Made by a program: the position numbers and the translations under genes
Notes under the pieces: model-generated
Database searches by the model: none
The model's input: only the letters and a program-made list of their open reading frames with translations
What the model was told of the DNA's origin: nothing
Source: Corylus avellana
Taxonomy: Eukaryota > Streptophyta > Magnoliopsida > Fagales > Betulaceae
Reading direction: 5' to 3'
DNA length: 64,000 nt
Assembly: GCF_901000735.1 (NCBI RefSeq)
Contig: NC_081543.1
Location: 29,844,771 to 29,908,770 of the forward strand
Part shown: positions 11,356 through 23,223 of the stretch, one piece after another
Layout: each line of letters starts with the position of its first letter
How positions within the stretch are numbered: the stretch's first letter is position 1

Positions 11356-11536
11356 GAGTAATGCGATAAGTCTTCCTAAAGTCCTCCTAGAGCCATCCCA
11401 AATGTGATGTGGCTTTTAAAATCATCAATAGATCAAAAGTCAATAAATCACATCTCAAATTCAACGGTAATTTTAAAAACCACTTCACATTTAGGATGAC
11501 TTTAGGAGAATTCTAGGAAGACTTATAGCATTACTC
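11356..11536. mobile_element. MITE with 8-bp target duplication (GAGTAATGC family)
   Basis: The inverted ends GAGTAATGCGATAAGTCTTC and GAAGACTTATAGCATTACTC flank a non-coding core. The sequence GTGGTGAT is repeated on both sides (11347-11354 and 11537-11544). An 8-bp duplication fits hAT-type MITEs. A relative is at 42923-43082. Confidence 0.75.
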
Positions 11537-11544
11537 GTGGTGAT

Positions 11545-11991
11545 GGAAGTATATATAAATAAGAGGACCCATTAAAGTAGGTTTTTTTTTTTTTTAACCA
11601 ATTGAGGCCTTCTAGAAATCTAAGGATCGTACCCTCCAAGAAAAGCAATGATACGTGTCCCCCTCTTCTCATGCACTGTTCAAATAAATTGTTAAAGGCC
11701 ATCTGTCATCCACGTCGATTATACGTGTCTTTCTCCCTCTCTTCCTATTGGGTTATTTTAGAAGAGCATAAGTCTCCATATTTCCTTACACTATGTTCTA
11801 AGCCAAGGAAGAAGAAGGAGACACCTAAAATTTTCGTTCAACTCCGGTAATCCTTTCTCTTCTTCCTTCAATTTACTATAATGGTTCTTGTTCTACTTTG
11901 TTTTCCTCTTCCTGCATACCCTCTCTTCTCTATCACGTTCTGTTCTCTATGGACTTATTTAGGAATTCAATTTCAAACTATATATATATAT
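11545..11991 (+). other. LTR-like sequence interrupted by the copia element (left part)
   Basis: It contains a TATA-like TATATAAATAAG at about 11552 and a CT-rich leader ending CAACTCCG before GTAATCC (about 11848), which could be a splice donor. The sequence continues at 18314 after the copia insertion. Layout and some short motifs recall the long LTR at 29802, so a solo Ty3/gypsy-type LTR is my best guess. No coding frame is convincing. Confidence 0.3.
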
Positions 11992-12314
11992 TGCTAGAAT
12001 TTTACTAAATAAATCTGTCTTACTCCATAGCATGTGAACAAGAATAAAAAAGAATGTAAACGTACATTCTTTGCTTGAAGATGAATCTGCCATCTTCTTC
12101 CCTTTGGCCTGTTGTGTTGTGTGTGTAGAGGGTACTAGCCTCTCAACCCTAATTGCTCTGATGACCTAATGAAGTCTAATGGGCTAACTTCATTATATAT
12201 GTAGAGTGAGAGTACATGGCTTCCTCAAGTGCTTACAGAATTGGTCCAGCCCATTATGGACCAAAATATTAAAATGACTATGCAGCCCACCCAAAAGTGA
12301 AATAAAATACAACA
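11992..12314 (-). repeat. Copia 3' LTR
   Basis: On the plus strand it starts TGCTAGAATT and ends ATACAACA. It is homologous to 17997-18313 over its full length and is the 3' LTR because the element runs on the minus strand. Confidence 0.88.
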
Positions 12315-12328
12315 ATCTCCCACTTGGA
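12315..12328 (-). other. Copia polypurine tract
   Basis: Read on the minus strand this is CCAAGTGGGAGAT, directly before the 3' LTR. This is the usual copia plus-strand priming site. Confidence 0.8.
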
Positions 12329-12665
12329 CTGCATAATTCATTTAATTACCAAGTAAACACAAATAAGCATTCCAAAAACACAATCTGATCTGAATGTGTT
12401 TGCAACTACAAGTTAAGAATACATCGATAAGATGTATAACATATAACAAGTATTTACAATCACGTGATCTAGAAAAATAGAATGCAAGTATTACACACAA
12501 ATAACACAAATAGCACAAATAGTGATCACTCCATATTTATTTGAAGCCCACTGAGACTAACACACAATGTCTCGTATCATAATACAAATAATGCCATGAT
12601 CAATATCGCAAAACAGTACATGGCAACACAAAAGACTCACGATACACGCAAACATACAACTCCCA

Positions 12666-13310
12666 CTAACTCAATAGAACAGAAGACTCCAACAACCCCA
12701 TATAAGTCACATGCCCTTGAAACACTATAGGAGCTAACCCCTTAGTTAGTGGATCTACTAACATATGTTCTGTGGGAATATGCACAACACAAATGTGAGA
12801 CTCGGCTACTTTCTTTCTAACAAACAAGTATTTTATATCAATATGCTTGGATCGCAAAGAGCTTCTAGTGTTCCGAGAGAAAGAAACTGTTGCAAAATTA
12901 TCACAAAATATCTTCAGCGGCTTCTCAATGGTATCCACAACAACCAGCCCTGAGATAAAATTTTGCAGCCATATAGCCTGACATGTAGTCTGGTAACAAG
13001 CTATGTATTCTGCCTCCATAGTTGATGAAGCTGTAAGTGTTTGTTTGACACTTTTCCATGAAACAGCTCCCCCTACCATCATAAAAACATATCCAGAAGT
13101 GGATTTCCTATCATCTGAACAACCTGCAAAATCGGCATCTGAATATCCAACTACATCAAGAATGTCGGATCGCTGATATGTCAGCATAAAATTTTTAGTA
13201 CCCTGTAAGTATCTTAGTACTTTCTTTGCAGCTGTCCAGTGACTTAAACTTGGATCATTCAAGTATCTCCTAAGCACACTTACAGCATAAGCAATATAGG
13301 TCGTGTACAT
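12666..13310 (-). pseudogene. Copia RNase H segment
   Basis: The frame carries the end of the reverse transcriptase connection (RYLQGT) and the RNase H domain. Visible motifs are GYSDADFAGC, KSTSGYVF, SWKSVKQ, the catalytic-region EAEY and KHIDIKYLFVR. It is separated from the upstream reverse transcriptase by a frame change at about 13280-13310. Confidence 0.88.
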
Positions 13311-14465
13311 ACTTGAGCATACATCAGACTACCCACAACTGATGCATATGGAATGGATTGCATTTGAGTTCTTTCATTATCATTCTGAGGACATTGACAC
13401 TTAGAAAATGTATCACCCTTCACAATTGGTGTCTTTCCAAGAGAGCAAGATTGCATATGAAACCTATTTAATACTCGATCAATGTAGGTTTTCTGAGACA
13501 ATCCAAGAACACCTTTAGTTCTATCACGGAGAATTTGTATACCCAAAACATAAGAGGCCTCACCAAGGTCCTTCATATCAAAATGAGAGGACAACATATG
13601 TTTAGTTTCAAGCAAGAGCCCATTGTCATTTGTTGCAAGTAATATGTCATCCACATAGAGCACAAGAAAAATGTATCTGCTCCCACTGATCCTCAAATAT
13701 ATGCATTGATCAACAACATTTTCCTTAAAATTGTAAGAGGTGACAATTTCATCAAATTTCAGGTACCACTGCCTTGAAGCTTGCTTAAGCCCATAAATAG
13801 ATCTTTTAAGCTTGCACACCATATGCTCCTTTCCATTCACCTGAAAACCATCTGGTTGCTCCATATACACATCTTCAGATAAATGGCTATTGAGAAAAGC
13901 TGTTTTAACATCCATTTGTTGAAGCTCCAAGTCGAAATGAGCTACTAATGCCATGATTATCCGAAAAGAGTCCTTAGTAGAAATAGGTGAAAAAAGTGTC
14001 TTTATAGTCAATCCTCTCTCTTTGCTTAAAACCTTTTGCCACAAGTCTAGCTTTGTACCTCTCTACTTGGCCTTTGGAATCATGTTTGGTCTTAAAAACC
14101 CATTTGCAACCGATTGGTCTGCAACCACTTGGTAATTCAACCAAATCCCAAACATCATTTTGACGCATGGACTCCATCTCATCATGCATAGCCTCTATCC
14201 AATGTGAAGATTGTGGACCATCAGTAGCCTCTTGGAAAGTAGTTGGATCAATAGACAATCCAACATTGAACTCATGCTCCTGCAAATAAACTACATAATC
14301 ATCAGAAACTGCAGGCTTACGCGTCCTTTGGGATCTCCCTAGACGAACATCATCATCTGTCCCCTCATCAACATTTGGTTCAGTGTTGATAACATTTTCT
14401 TGAGCAATAACACGAGATTGCTCTACAGGTGGAGGTACATACACCGATGGTGAAATAAGATGCAC
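13280..14465 (-). pseudogene. Copia reverse transcriptase segment
   Basis: Two overlapping frames (13974-14465 and 13280-14044) together carry the copia RT. The first has WDLVELPSG, CKWVFKTK and ARLVAKGF. The second has DVKTAFLNSHL, QPDGF, the KLKRSIYGLKQASRQW stretch and the catalytic YVDDILLA. The frame change at about 13974-14044 disrupts the polyprotein. Confidence 0.9.
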
Positions 14466-14606
14466 TGGGACAACAACACGCTCCTCCCTAAATGAGATCT
14501 CACGAGGTATGGAAATCCCACTCTGAATATCATCCTCAAAATAAATGGCACGATCTGACTCAATGATTCTGGTTACATGAGAAGGGCAATAAAATCTAGA
14601 ACCTTT

Positions 14607-15740
14607 TTAGCCGACACAGTAACCTATAAAATATCTAGAAATAGTCTTAGGATCAAGTTTCTTTAAATGTGGATTATGAAGTCTCACTTCCGCCTTACAA
14701 CCCCAAACATGAAAATGGTGTAAACTAGGCCTTTTCCCAAACCACAACTCATAAGGAGTTTTAGGAACTGACTTGCTGGGTACCTGATTCAGAATGTATG
14801 TTGCAGTTTTCAAGGCTTCTCCCCATAAAAACTTTGGTAGGCATGAGTGACTAAGCATACATCGCACCATGTCCATCAAAGTACGATTTCTCATTTCTGC
14901 AACCCCATTTTGCTGAGGAGTTCCAGGCATTGTATATTGCGCTTCAATCCTGCATACTTCAAGAAACCTTGCAAAAGGCCCTGCATTTTGCCCAGTTTCA
15001 TCATATCTCCCATAATACTCACCACCTCTGTCTGATCTTACAGCTTTAATATTCTTGTTACGTTGGAGTTCAACCATAGCCTTAAAATTTTTAAAGGCTT
15101 CTAAAGATTCCGACTTTTCACGAATGAGCTCAATGTAACCATAACGTGAATAATCATCAATAAAGGTTATGAAGTACCTATAATTTCCCAAAGTAGCAGG
15201 AGTAATAGGACCACATATATCAGTATGTATCAATTCTAAGACATTTTCACTTCTCCCATCCTTTTGTCTCCTAGTTTTAGCAGTAAGCTTCCCTTTAACA
15301 CAATCAACACAAGTATCAAAATCAGAAAAATCTAGATTAGCATGAATACCATCTTTAATAAACCTTTCCATTCTTGGTCTAAAGATGTGACCCAATCGTG
15401 TGTGCCATAACATAGAGGATATTTCACTAGCCCTACTACGCTTGGAACCAACTACAGCACTCACAATAGGAGTATTAAGAGAAGAATAAGATAAAGAATG
15501 CATCAAGTCAATCATGTATAAACCATCACACAATATACCAGAACCAACCATAATAGAATCATAATAAATACTAACCATTCCATTTCCAATCTCAAAAGTA
15601 TATCCACATTTGTCCAAAAGAGAAATAGAGATAAGATTCCTCCTAATAGAAGGTACAAAAGCGATTCCTTTTAAATCCAAAAAATGCCCAGAGGCTAAAT
15701 GAAGTTTTGCAGTGCCAATGTATTCAACTTTGACCTTCAC
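14607..15740 (-). pseudogene. Copia integrase segment
   Basis: It contains the GAG-pre-integrase HHCC finger (LWHTRLGH...CVDCVKGK) and the integrase core, with [27 protein letters not shown] and TPQQNGVAE. It ends in TAG after [11 protein letters not shown], so integrase and RT are no longer in one frame. Confidence 0.9.
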
Positions 15741-16770
15741 ACCATTTTCCCATGTTCACCATCAACTCCCCATCACTCAGCCTTCTGGAGCTTTGTAATT
15801 CCTGCAAGGAATTTGTAACATGAATATTTGCACCATTATCTAACCACCAAGTGTCAGAGGGCACATCAACCATATTAGACTTAAAACACACTAACGTAAA
15901 AGGTGTACCTTTCTTCTCTAACCAAGCCATATATTTATTGCAACTTGCCTTCTTGTGCCCAAATGCATGACAAAAGTTACACTTTCCTTTGAACCCTTCT
16001 CTCTTAGGCACTAGAGAGGTGCGCACACCATCTTGTTGGGAAAACTTATTGAATTTCTTTACTTTATATGGCTTGTTCCCACTGCTGTTACCTTTATGAA
16101 AATTCTTCTTGAAATTTCCATTGTTTTGTGTCATTATAAAAACAGCAAGAGACTTTCCATTTTTTATCACCTCTTCTTCTTGAGTGACTATAGCAGTCAT
16201 TTCACTCAAGCTCCATTCATCTCTTTGAGCATTGTAGGTAGTCTTGAGGGCGTCAAATTGGGATGGCAAGGACTCAAGCACTTGCCACACAAGAAAACTA
16301 TCTGCTAACTCAACTTTCATTTCCCTTAGCTTGTTAAAAAAATGGGTGAGCTTCATAATATGCTCACGGACTCCACTAACACCATTATAAGTTGTGGTAG
16401 TAAGCAACTTCATGAAAGTTCCTTTTTCCGCTTTGTCAAACTTAATGAACTTCTTCCCAACCGCAACCAGAAAATCTTTGGCACTATCAGTATGAGTAAT
16501 ACTCTGCCTAATAGACTTGTCAATAGTGTACTTCATGATCATAAGACAAGTCCGGTTGGAATGCTCCCAACGCTCATAGTAGTTTTTCTCTTCGGCAGAA
16601 CTTTCCTCAATAAGTTTAGCAGGTGCCTCAACCTTCAAAGCCAAATCAAGATTCATAATTGCTAAATTGATAGTAAGAGACTCATACCAATCTTCATAAT
16701 TAGTCCCCGTCAGTGTTTTGATGGCAGATAATTGGAGAGACAGACCAGAATCGCTCAAAGCTAAGGACAT
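15724..16770 (-). pseudogene. Copia gag and protease segment
   Basis: The likely start is the Met at 16770 (MSLALSDSG). The gag core of the UBN2 type (LTGTNYEDWYESL...) is followed by a CCHC zinc knuckle (CNFCHAFGHKKASC). Next is the protease active site WWLDNGANIHVTN, where the usual DSGA reads DNGA but the catalytic Asp is kept. The frame breaks into integrase at about 15724-15740. Confidence 0.88.
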
Positions 16771-17982
16771 CACAACAAGATTTATTATGTATGTAAAAGG
16801 AAAATAAAAAACATGCACTCATAAGGTCATCACAATTTTTCATGCTAGAGTCTCAATGCACAATAGACTCTTACACATATAGTTAATCTCAAATTTTATG
16901 CTAGAGTTTTCCATATACAATGAACTCATACACATGATAAAGCAAAATAATTAAATACAATTACTTAAAATGGCCCGCTATCGAAAGGATAAGACTAGGT
17001 CATCAAGTGCAAAGTATTTAACAATTTCTTCATCGTCCTAAGCATCCTACCAAATTAATGATTTACCGATAGGGCAAATCAATTATCTGTGTGGACCTTA
17101 GTAAGGCAATGATTTCAAAAAACATAACAAACTCAATTTCCCTTCTTTTTTTTTTTTTCTTTTTTTTCGGATAATTTTCAATAATACCCCCAATAATTTA
17201 TCATGATTAGTCTCACGACAGGTGAGTACATAATCAATTAAAATCATTTGTATTAATACACAACAACATTATCCAAATTGTACTGGAAGTTTAATAAAAA
17301 GAAAACCCAATAATTTATCATAATTAGTCCCATGAGAGATGGATATGCAACTAATCAAAATCATTGGGTTTGATTCACAACAATATTATTCATATTGCAC
17401 TAAAAAATAAAAATTGAACATAAAATTCAACTTCCAAAACACAAATATTATAAATAACATATATAAAATAACATGCACATCACCCTTTGGATATTAGCAC
17501 AACACACATAAAAGGTCATGAATAATAACAAAATAGACCTTCCTTTTTTCTTTTTTTTTTCTTTATGACTTTTCAAGACATATATATTTTCTTTAGAAAA
17601 ATGAACAATGCCGGCCAGTACCCACAATGCACCTCTTTTCAAGACATGTTTTCTTTAGTAAAAATTAACAATGCAGTGCAGTGTAGTACCAGGTGCGCCT
17701 CCGCCAAATATCCACAATTTTTTTTTTTTTTTTTTAATTTCTTTTTATGTTGTAGTGGCCGGATTTTCATTCAACCAAAGAGAAGAAACAAAAAATATAA
17801 TTTTCAGGGATGGGTCTGATGACCCATACGATTATTAGAATAATCTCAAAAAAAAAAAAAAAAAATAGTTTAAACACAAGTCTAATGCAAATCTCATTGT
17901 TTACAATAATAATAATAATAATAACAATAATATTATTTAGAACAATGAGATTTATCACAATCATGTAGAAAAGAGACAGAAG

Positions 17983-17994
17983 GCTCTGATACCA
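17983..17994 (-). other. Copia primer binding site
   Basis: On the minus strand it reads TGGTATCAGAGC, complementary to the 3' end of initiator Met-tRNA, two bases inside the 5' LTR. Confidence 0.88.
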
Positions 17995-17996
17995 AT

Positions 17997-18313
17997 TGTT
18001 AGAATTTTAGTAAATAAATCTGTCTTACTCCATAGCAGGTGAACAAGAATAAAAAAGAATGTAAACGTACCTTCTTTGTTTGAAGGTGAATCTGCCATCT
18101 TCTTCCTTTTGGCCTGTTGTGTTGTGTGTGTAGAGGGCACTAGTCTCTCAACCCTAATTGCTCTGATGACCCAATGAAGTCTAATGGGCTAACTTCATTA
18201 TATATGTAAGGTGAGAGTATATGGCTTCCTCAAGTGCTTATAGAATTGGTCCAGCCCATTATGGACCCAAATATTAAAATGACTATGCAGCCCACCAAAA
18301 GTTAAATACAACA
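17997..18313 (-). repeat. Copia 5' LTR
   Basis: On the plus strand it starts TGTTAGAATT and ends AATACAACA. It is the partner of 11992-12314. Confidence 0.88.
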
Positions 18314-18703
18314 TATATATATATATAAACTTACTTTGTAGTTGTTAACTTAGTTCTTTATGGTTGGGAAATTGTGATTCTGTTTGATCTATACTGCTTA
18401 TGCTGTCTATTGCCGTTGAGTAAATTTCTGAGTTTCATCATTTTGGTGTTTTGATAAATTAAGGTTTAGTTGGTATAAAGGGGATTAAACACAAACAAGA
18501 GGATTCCACTAAGAAGTTCCTTCTCAAACTTTCTTTTCGATTATTGTTTTGTTTAGATGCTGTGCTCTTGGGGTTTTTGTGGATTATGAGTTTAATTCGT
18601 AGGAGATTATCAATATGGGTTTTATTTTCATGGGTTTTGTTGTTTCTTTGATTTTGAGCATTTTTTTTGTTCAGAGTTCAAATTTGATTTGGATTTCCAA
18701 CAG

Positions 18704-18735
<32 letters not shown>

Positions 18736-20042
18736 GTACCTTTATTTAAATTTTAGGCTTAAAATTTTAGAATACTCCTCTAAGCTTATTATTGCAAAAT
18801 GTTTAGGTAGAAGATACTCAAAGGGAAACTCAACACCAAATCTAGGTAAGGGGATACAACACCAAAAACCTCAATAGATTTTATTACAAATCTTTTGAAA
18901 AATGTTGGGCATTTTATAAATAATTCATTTACATGATTTAAAATTGCACTTCCTTTCATATTTTAATTGTTCAAGAATGTTGCGTATTATAATTACCTCA
19001 TTTTCATAAGTTATGCATGAATGCGATTATAAATGAAAGATGCTCATAAAGTTTCATGGTATTTTATACCATTATAGAAGAGTATACAAGATCATATGAA
19101 ATGTTACATGTGTATTCATGTTTATAAATGTTTAACTTGAGGCACGATTATAGTCACGATCGGTACCGCATGGGTAACATTGCAAGTATACCGAAGGACG
19201 ATTACGAGAAGGTGTGTGCTACCGGCCAGGTGGCCTTCACCTAAGGAAGTTTCTAACCTAGTACCTCTCCCCTGTGACGACAGGATGAGCATATAGGTCA
19301 TTGGGGACAAGTCAACATGCACTGCTCATGGTAAAATTGCGGTGTCGGATCAAGGATAAAACAGTAGTTTTGAAAGAAAAGTAAAAAGAAGTGCTTGCAC
19401 ATTTCATAACTTACTTGCTATTCTTACATTAATTGTCAATTATTTTATTATTAGTGTATAACTGAGATTATGACATAAAATTTGCATAGTGTTTTGGTGT
19501 TGTGGCTACTTACTGATTTGTCGAACTTAACATTTTCCCTTTAAATTTTTTCAGATGCCACTTTACATAATAGTATTAAGGATGGGACTACCGGTGGGCA
19601 TCCTTGAACTTAAGGACCCGGTCATATGGCCCTACGACTGGGACACGTGGACTTATTGTTTCGCAGAGTCGTAGGAGTCGTAGAGCTTGGGATTCCAGTA
19701 GATTACTTGGATTAAGCCGATACTGTGCAGACTTTTGATTATGTAGACTGCACAATTTTGATATTTTTGTATATATGAGGAGTACTTTGACGCATGGAAA
19801 GGTTATAACCTCCTTATAATAGCCACTTTTGGTTATACCTTCTAGTGGGCTTGTAATGTTTATTTTTGGATTCCCAAATTATATTTATACAAGATGTTAT
19901 AGATGTTTATATTAAGGTTATAATTTTATAACTCACTTTCCTTGGTTTAATTATGTATGTTTAATAGTAATATAGTAATAATAATAATAATAATAATTAT
20001 AAAATAAACTTTATAAACTTAAGAATTGAAAAAATAATAAAT
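18314..20042 (+). other. LTR-like sequence interrupted by the copia element (right part)
   Basis: Continuation of 11545-11991. There is no supported gene. It includes a TA microsatellite (18703-18732), a GC-richer patch with CGGTACCG (about 19160) and a stretch before ATTTTTTCAG (about 19555) that could be a splice acceptor. The patch-and-leader layout is similar to the LTR at 29802-32085, which suggests a solo LTR of a Ty3/gypsy element. I could not define its ends. Confidence 0.3.
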
Positions 20043-20323
20043 AAAATAGTAACCCCAATTAACAAACTAAAAAAAAAAAATTATGGAGAGTTGGGGGTGG
20101 CTTGCTACCCCATTTTGGCCATAGGGGGTGGTCGGCCACCTCCTTTTTAACTAAGGGTGGCTTAAGCGACCCCCAATGGCCAGCTAGAGGGTGGTTTGCC
20201 CACCCCCAACTTGCAAAATGGGGTGGCCGAACCATGCATATATATATAGAGGGTTGTTCTTTGAGGGTGGTTCGGCCAAGCCAAACGGAAGTGGCCAAGC
20301 CACCCATGGCCCCCCAAAGGCCA

Positions 20324-20359
<36 letters not shown>

Positions 20360-20525
20360 ATTTGGTCCTTAGGGATGACCGAACCACCCTTTGGCTAGCC
20401 ATTAGGGGTGGCTCAAGCCACCCTTTAGCTAAAATGGTGGTGGCCGAGACCAAAATGGGGTGGCCCGCAACCCCCAACTCTCCATAATTTTATTTATCAT
20501 TTTTTAATTGAGGTTACCATTTTTT
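20043..20525. mobile_element. Large inverted-repeat element with GGTGGCC palindromes
   Basis: The ends are long inverted repeats. The left arm runs from TAGTAACCCCAATTAA through TTATGGAGAGTTGGGGGTGG; the right arm is the inverse (CCCCCAACTCTCCATAA, then GAGGTTACCA). Many GGTGGC and GCCACC motifs occur inside. It is a non-coding MITE of about 480 bp. Related GGTGGC patches occur at 8870-8930 and about 57350-57490. Confidence 0.7.
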
Positions 20526-20872
20526 TTTTTTTTGCAGCATATGTGGCATCCATAGCATAGGTACCACCTATGATATAATGCCACGTTAGCCAATCTTCTA
20601 ATTAATTTGGCATTAATATGTGGCATTCGGGACAAGTGTTACCATTTTAAACGTGTACAGGTGTAGTTCTGTTAAATTTTTGAACGGAAGTACTAAGTGT
20701 GTCTTTTCAATATTCACAGGTACTAGTTGAGACACTTCTAGAAACCGAAGGGTTTGTTTGATTCTGGGCCTCACCACAGGTACCAAAATTGCATTTTAAC
20801 CTAAATTAAATGAATAAAATAAAATAAAGAAAAAGTTAAAAATAGGAAAAACTTCATTTACTCTATGAAATG
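20526..20872. other. No gene seen; repeat-like
   Basis: AT-rich sequence between two inverted-repeat elements, probably the remains of the element they inserted into. No feature is supported. Confidence 0.4.
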
Positions 20873-21432
20873 TGACGCATTTTGCAAAAACCCCTCAAAG
20901 TTCAAAATCTCTCACTTTAGTGTATCGATCTTTTGATTTTTTTTTTTTTTTTTTTTGGGTCAATTACCCCACTCCGTTAGAAGTTTCAGTTAAATCCTAA
21001 TGGAGGGGTGTGAAATTCTTAAAATGCCCTTAGTTTTTTTAATAAAAATTCTAAAAATTCCAACAATTCAGATCCTATCGTGGGTCACCCAGGTGACCCT
21101 CCGTTGGGTCTTGTGACCCACAGTGGGTCACTCTTGGGTCACCAAGGTGACCCACCGTGGGTCAAATGTGACCCACGATGTGTCACTTTTTTTTTTTTTT
21201 TTTTTTTAAATTTTGTCAAAAAATAATAATATTTTATTTGTAGTTAAGGGTAAATTTGAAGTTTTAAAAATGTTTCTGTGGTATAAAGGCCATTTTACCT
21301 CTTTTGCCGTATGATTTAACCTCAATCTCTAACAGAGGGGGGTAATTGAAAAAAATCAAAAGACTAATACACTGAAGTGAGAGTTTTTGAACTTTGGGGG
21401 GGTCATTGCAAAAGGCATTTACATTTTCTCCT
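20873..21432. mobile_element. Inverted-repeat element with GTGACCCAC core
   Basis: The arms of about 80-140 bp share CAAAGTTCAAAA, CTCTCACTT and CTTTTGATTTTTT with inverse partners near 21350-21410. The centre holds alternating GGGTCAC and GTGACCC motifs (about 21080-21180), so the molecule could fold into clustered hairpins. Non-coding. Confidence 0.65.
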
Positions 21433-21553
21433 AAAAAATAATATTTTATTGATGTATAAAAATATTAAGGGAAGCTATCGTGAAGTGTATTGAAATAAAG
21501 AAGAAAAAAATAGTTTAGTTATTTAAATTTAAGGAAAATGAATAGAAAGCTGC

Positions 21554-23223
21554 AGTGAATAAGGTGGGCATGTCTTGTTTTGTAATCTCTGTTATACTTC
21601 GTTTGATGTTCTTTTTGGTTGGAGAGAAAATTTGAAAGGGTATAATCATAGGTTGCTAGAGAAAATTAGGGACATTTTATAGGGGTGAAATTTCTGTGGC
21701 TGTTGGCAACGGCTATTTAGTGGCATAATACTATTTCTCAATTTTTTTTTTTTTTTAATTTTTAATATTCTTATTTTTTACTTTACATCAATCACATTTT
21801 ACTAGCATTTAAATAAAAAAATATCAATACAAAATAATTTTTTTTTATTTTTCTATATCAAACATTCTTATCGTACCAATGCCAAACAACCCCTCTATGC
21901 GCATAATATGTTCTTTTGCTATTCCTTGATCTTAACGTATTTTTTAGTTATTTAGTGGACATAACTTGTGTTGTGTCTCTTCAAGAATGATATGCCTTTT
22001 AAAATTATTATTGAACTTGTGATAGATTATTATTGAATTTTGATCAAATGGTAATTTTAAGAGCCACATCATTCTTGAGGGGAGACTTGCTTTTAACGTC
22101 TTAATGGTGACCCCCACCCCGTGTCTTATTCATCATGCACCACATGTTGTTGTCTCTAAATTATTTTGTTTTGCTGTCTCAATTATTATGCTTTTGCTTT
22201 TTCACTGAGCAGCTTTTGACTACACAAGATGTATACAAAGCGGTCATTGGGTGATAAGAGAGAGTGGCAGCAACTTAAAGAGAAGAAGAAAAACTTGAGT
22301 TGCAGAGAAGAAGGCAGCGTGTTTGAGTGAGTATATATACACCATTTTTGTTTCAGTTTTTTTTTTTTTTTTTTTTGAAAAGAGCTTAGAGAATTAAGAA
22401 AAGTTTTCTCTTTTGTATTTAATTCTTTTCATGGGAAAGTGAGATTTGAGTGTATTGTATTTTGAATTTGAGTGGTTTTTTCTTTACTTCTCTTTGTACT
22501 CCACCTCTCTTTTGTTTATGAATCTCTCTTAGATCGTCTCGGTATATATGGATGTAAGCATGCTTGTTAAGTCGAGCTACTTAAATCTTATTTTTTGATT
22601 GGGCACTTTTCTGGTTTTTCGGTGATCTTGGAATTTGCATTTGTCGCAACATATATGTGTCTTCTACTGATTGAAACGTAGATTCTGTGCTTGAGTTTGA
22701 TTCGTTGTTGCATAGGGTGATTCATGGATGGTAATATTGATCATCATGGTGTTAGGTTCCTTTTCTTGAGACGTTGATTGAGTGGAACTTAATGTATAAA
22801 GTTTTGAATCTTTGATGGTTGAGAATCTTTAGTGTAGATCATGCCTGCTAAGGCTGCTATAGTTCCAAAATTTTAATCTTGCTTATCAGTTATAGTGAAA
22901 CTAGTTCGTGGAGAAGTTGTTAGGACCACCTGGAGACAACCGGGTGGATTTTGGATTTTTTAGCGGATTTCTAAATATTTTCTAGTGGGATACTTGAAAT
23001 TTATTTATAATATGCTGTTTGATTGTTTAGTTGTTGGTAAAATATCATCGTAGATGGTCATTTTGGTAAGAAGTTAGCAAACATAATTTCTAGCCATGCA
23101 TATTTGTTTGTTGTTATTGTTTCATATAGTGGTCGTTTAATTGGTTCTAATGCTGAATCTCATGGTTGCAGCATATACTTTTCTTTGCATACTAAGCTTT
23201 GGGGGGTTCATAGCACTTAGAAA
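21554..23223 (+). other. Leader intron of MLF copy 2, distal part
   Basis: Homologous to the copy 1 leader (about 5595-6257), ending in the acceptor TTGCAG at 23166-23171 and a short 5' UTR. It carries extra insertions: a 198-bp MITE at 21696-21893 with TCT on both sides, a GAATGAT...ATCATTC inverted element at about 21983-22078, and unexplained sequence at about 22100-22560. No first exon equivalent is present. Confidence 0.6.
21696..21893. mobile_element. Small MITE in copy 2 leader
   Basis: The copy 1 leader reads AAATTTCTATGCGC without interruption. Copy 2 has 198 bp inserted with TCT duplicated (21693-21695 and 21894-21896). The ends include GTTGGCA and TGCCAAAC, a short inverted pair. 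Confidence 0.6.

Larger units (their letters stand above)
11992..18313 (-). mobile_element. Ty1/copia LTR retrotransposon, minus strand
   Basis: The 6.3-kb element has two LTRs, a tRNA primer site, a polypurine tract, gag and pol. The flanks show TATAT on both sides (11987-11991 and 18314-18318), matching a 5-bp target duplication, although the target is itself a TA repeat. Domain order is gag, protease, integrase, reverse transcriptase, RNase H, which is diagnostic of copia. Several frame breaks make it non-autonomous now. The LTRs differ at roughly 20 of 317 positions (counted by eye), so the insertion is older than the LARD at 29802. Confidence 0.92.
9175..21553. mobile_element. Nested transposon block splitting the MLF copy 2 leader
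   Basis: The copy 2 leader stops at about 9174 and resumes at about 21554 (GGTGGGCATGTCTTG). The outermost layer looks like an old member of the MITE family also seen at 63495-63917. Its left end begins GAGCATTCCC and its right part (21470-21553) aligns with the right part of that element. Inside are an AT microsatellite, a LINE, an 8-bp-duplication MITE, a copia retrotransposon, LTR-like sequence and two large inverted-repeat elements. Boundaries are approximate. Confidence 0.6.

Noticed and set aside
20059..20487. Open frames within the GGTGGCC element
   Set aside because: They are translations of inverted-repeat DNA and a TA microsatellite, without family resemblance.
22231..22330. Short Lys/Glu-rich frame starting MYTKRSLGDKREW
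   Set aside because: Only about 33 codons, no counterpart in other copies, no splice or promoter support.
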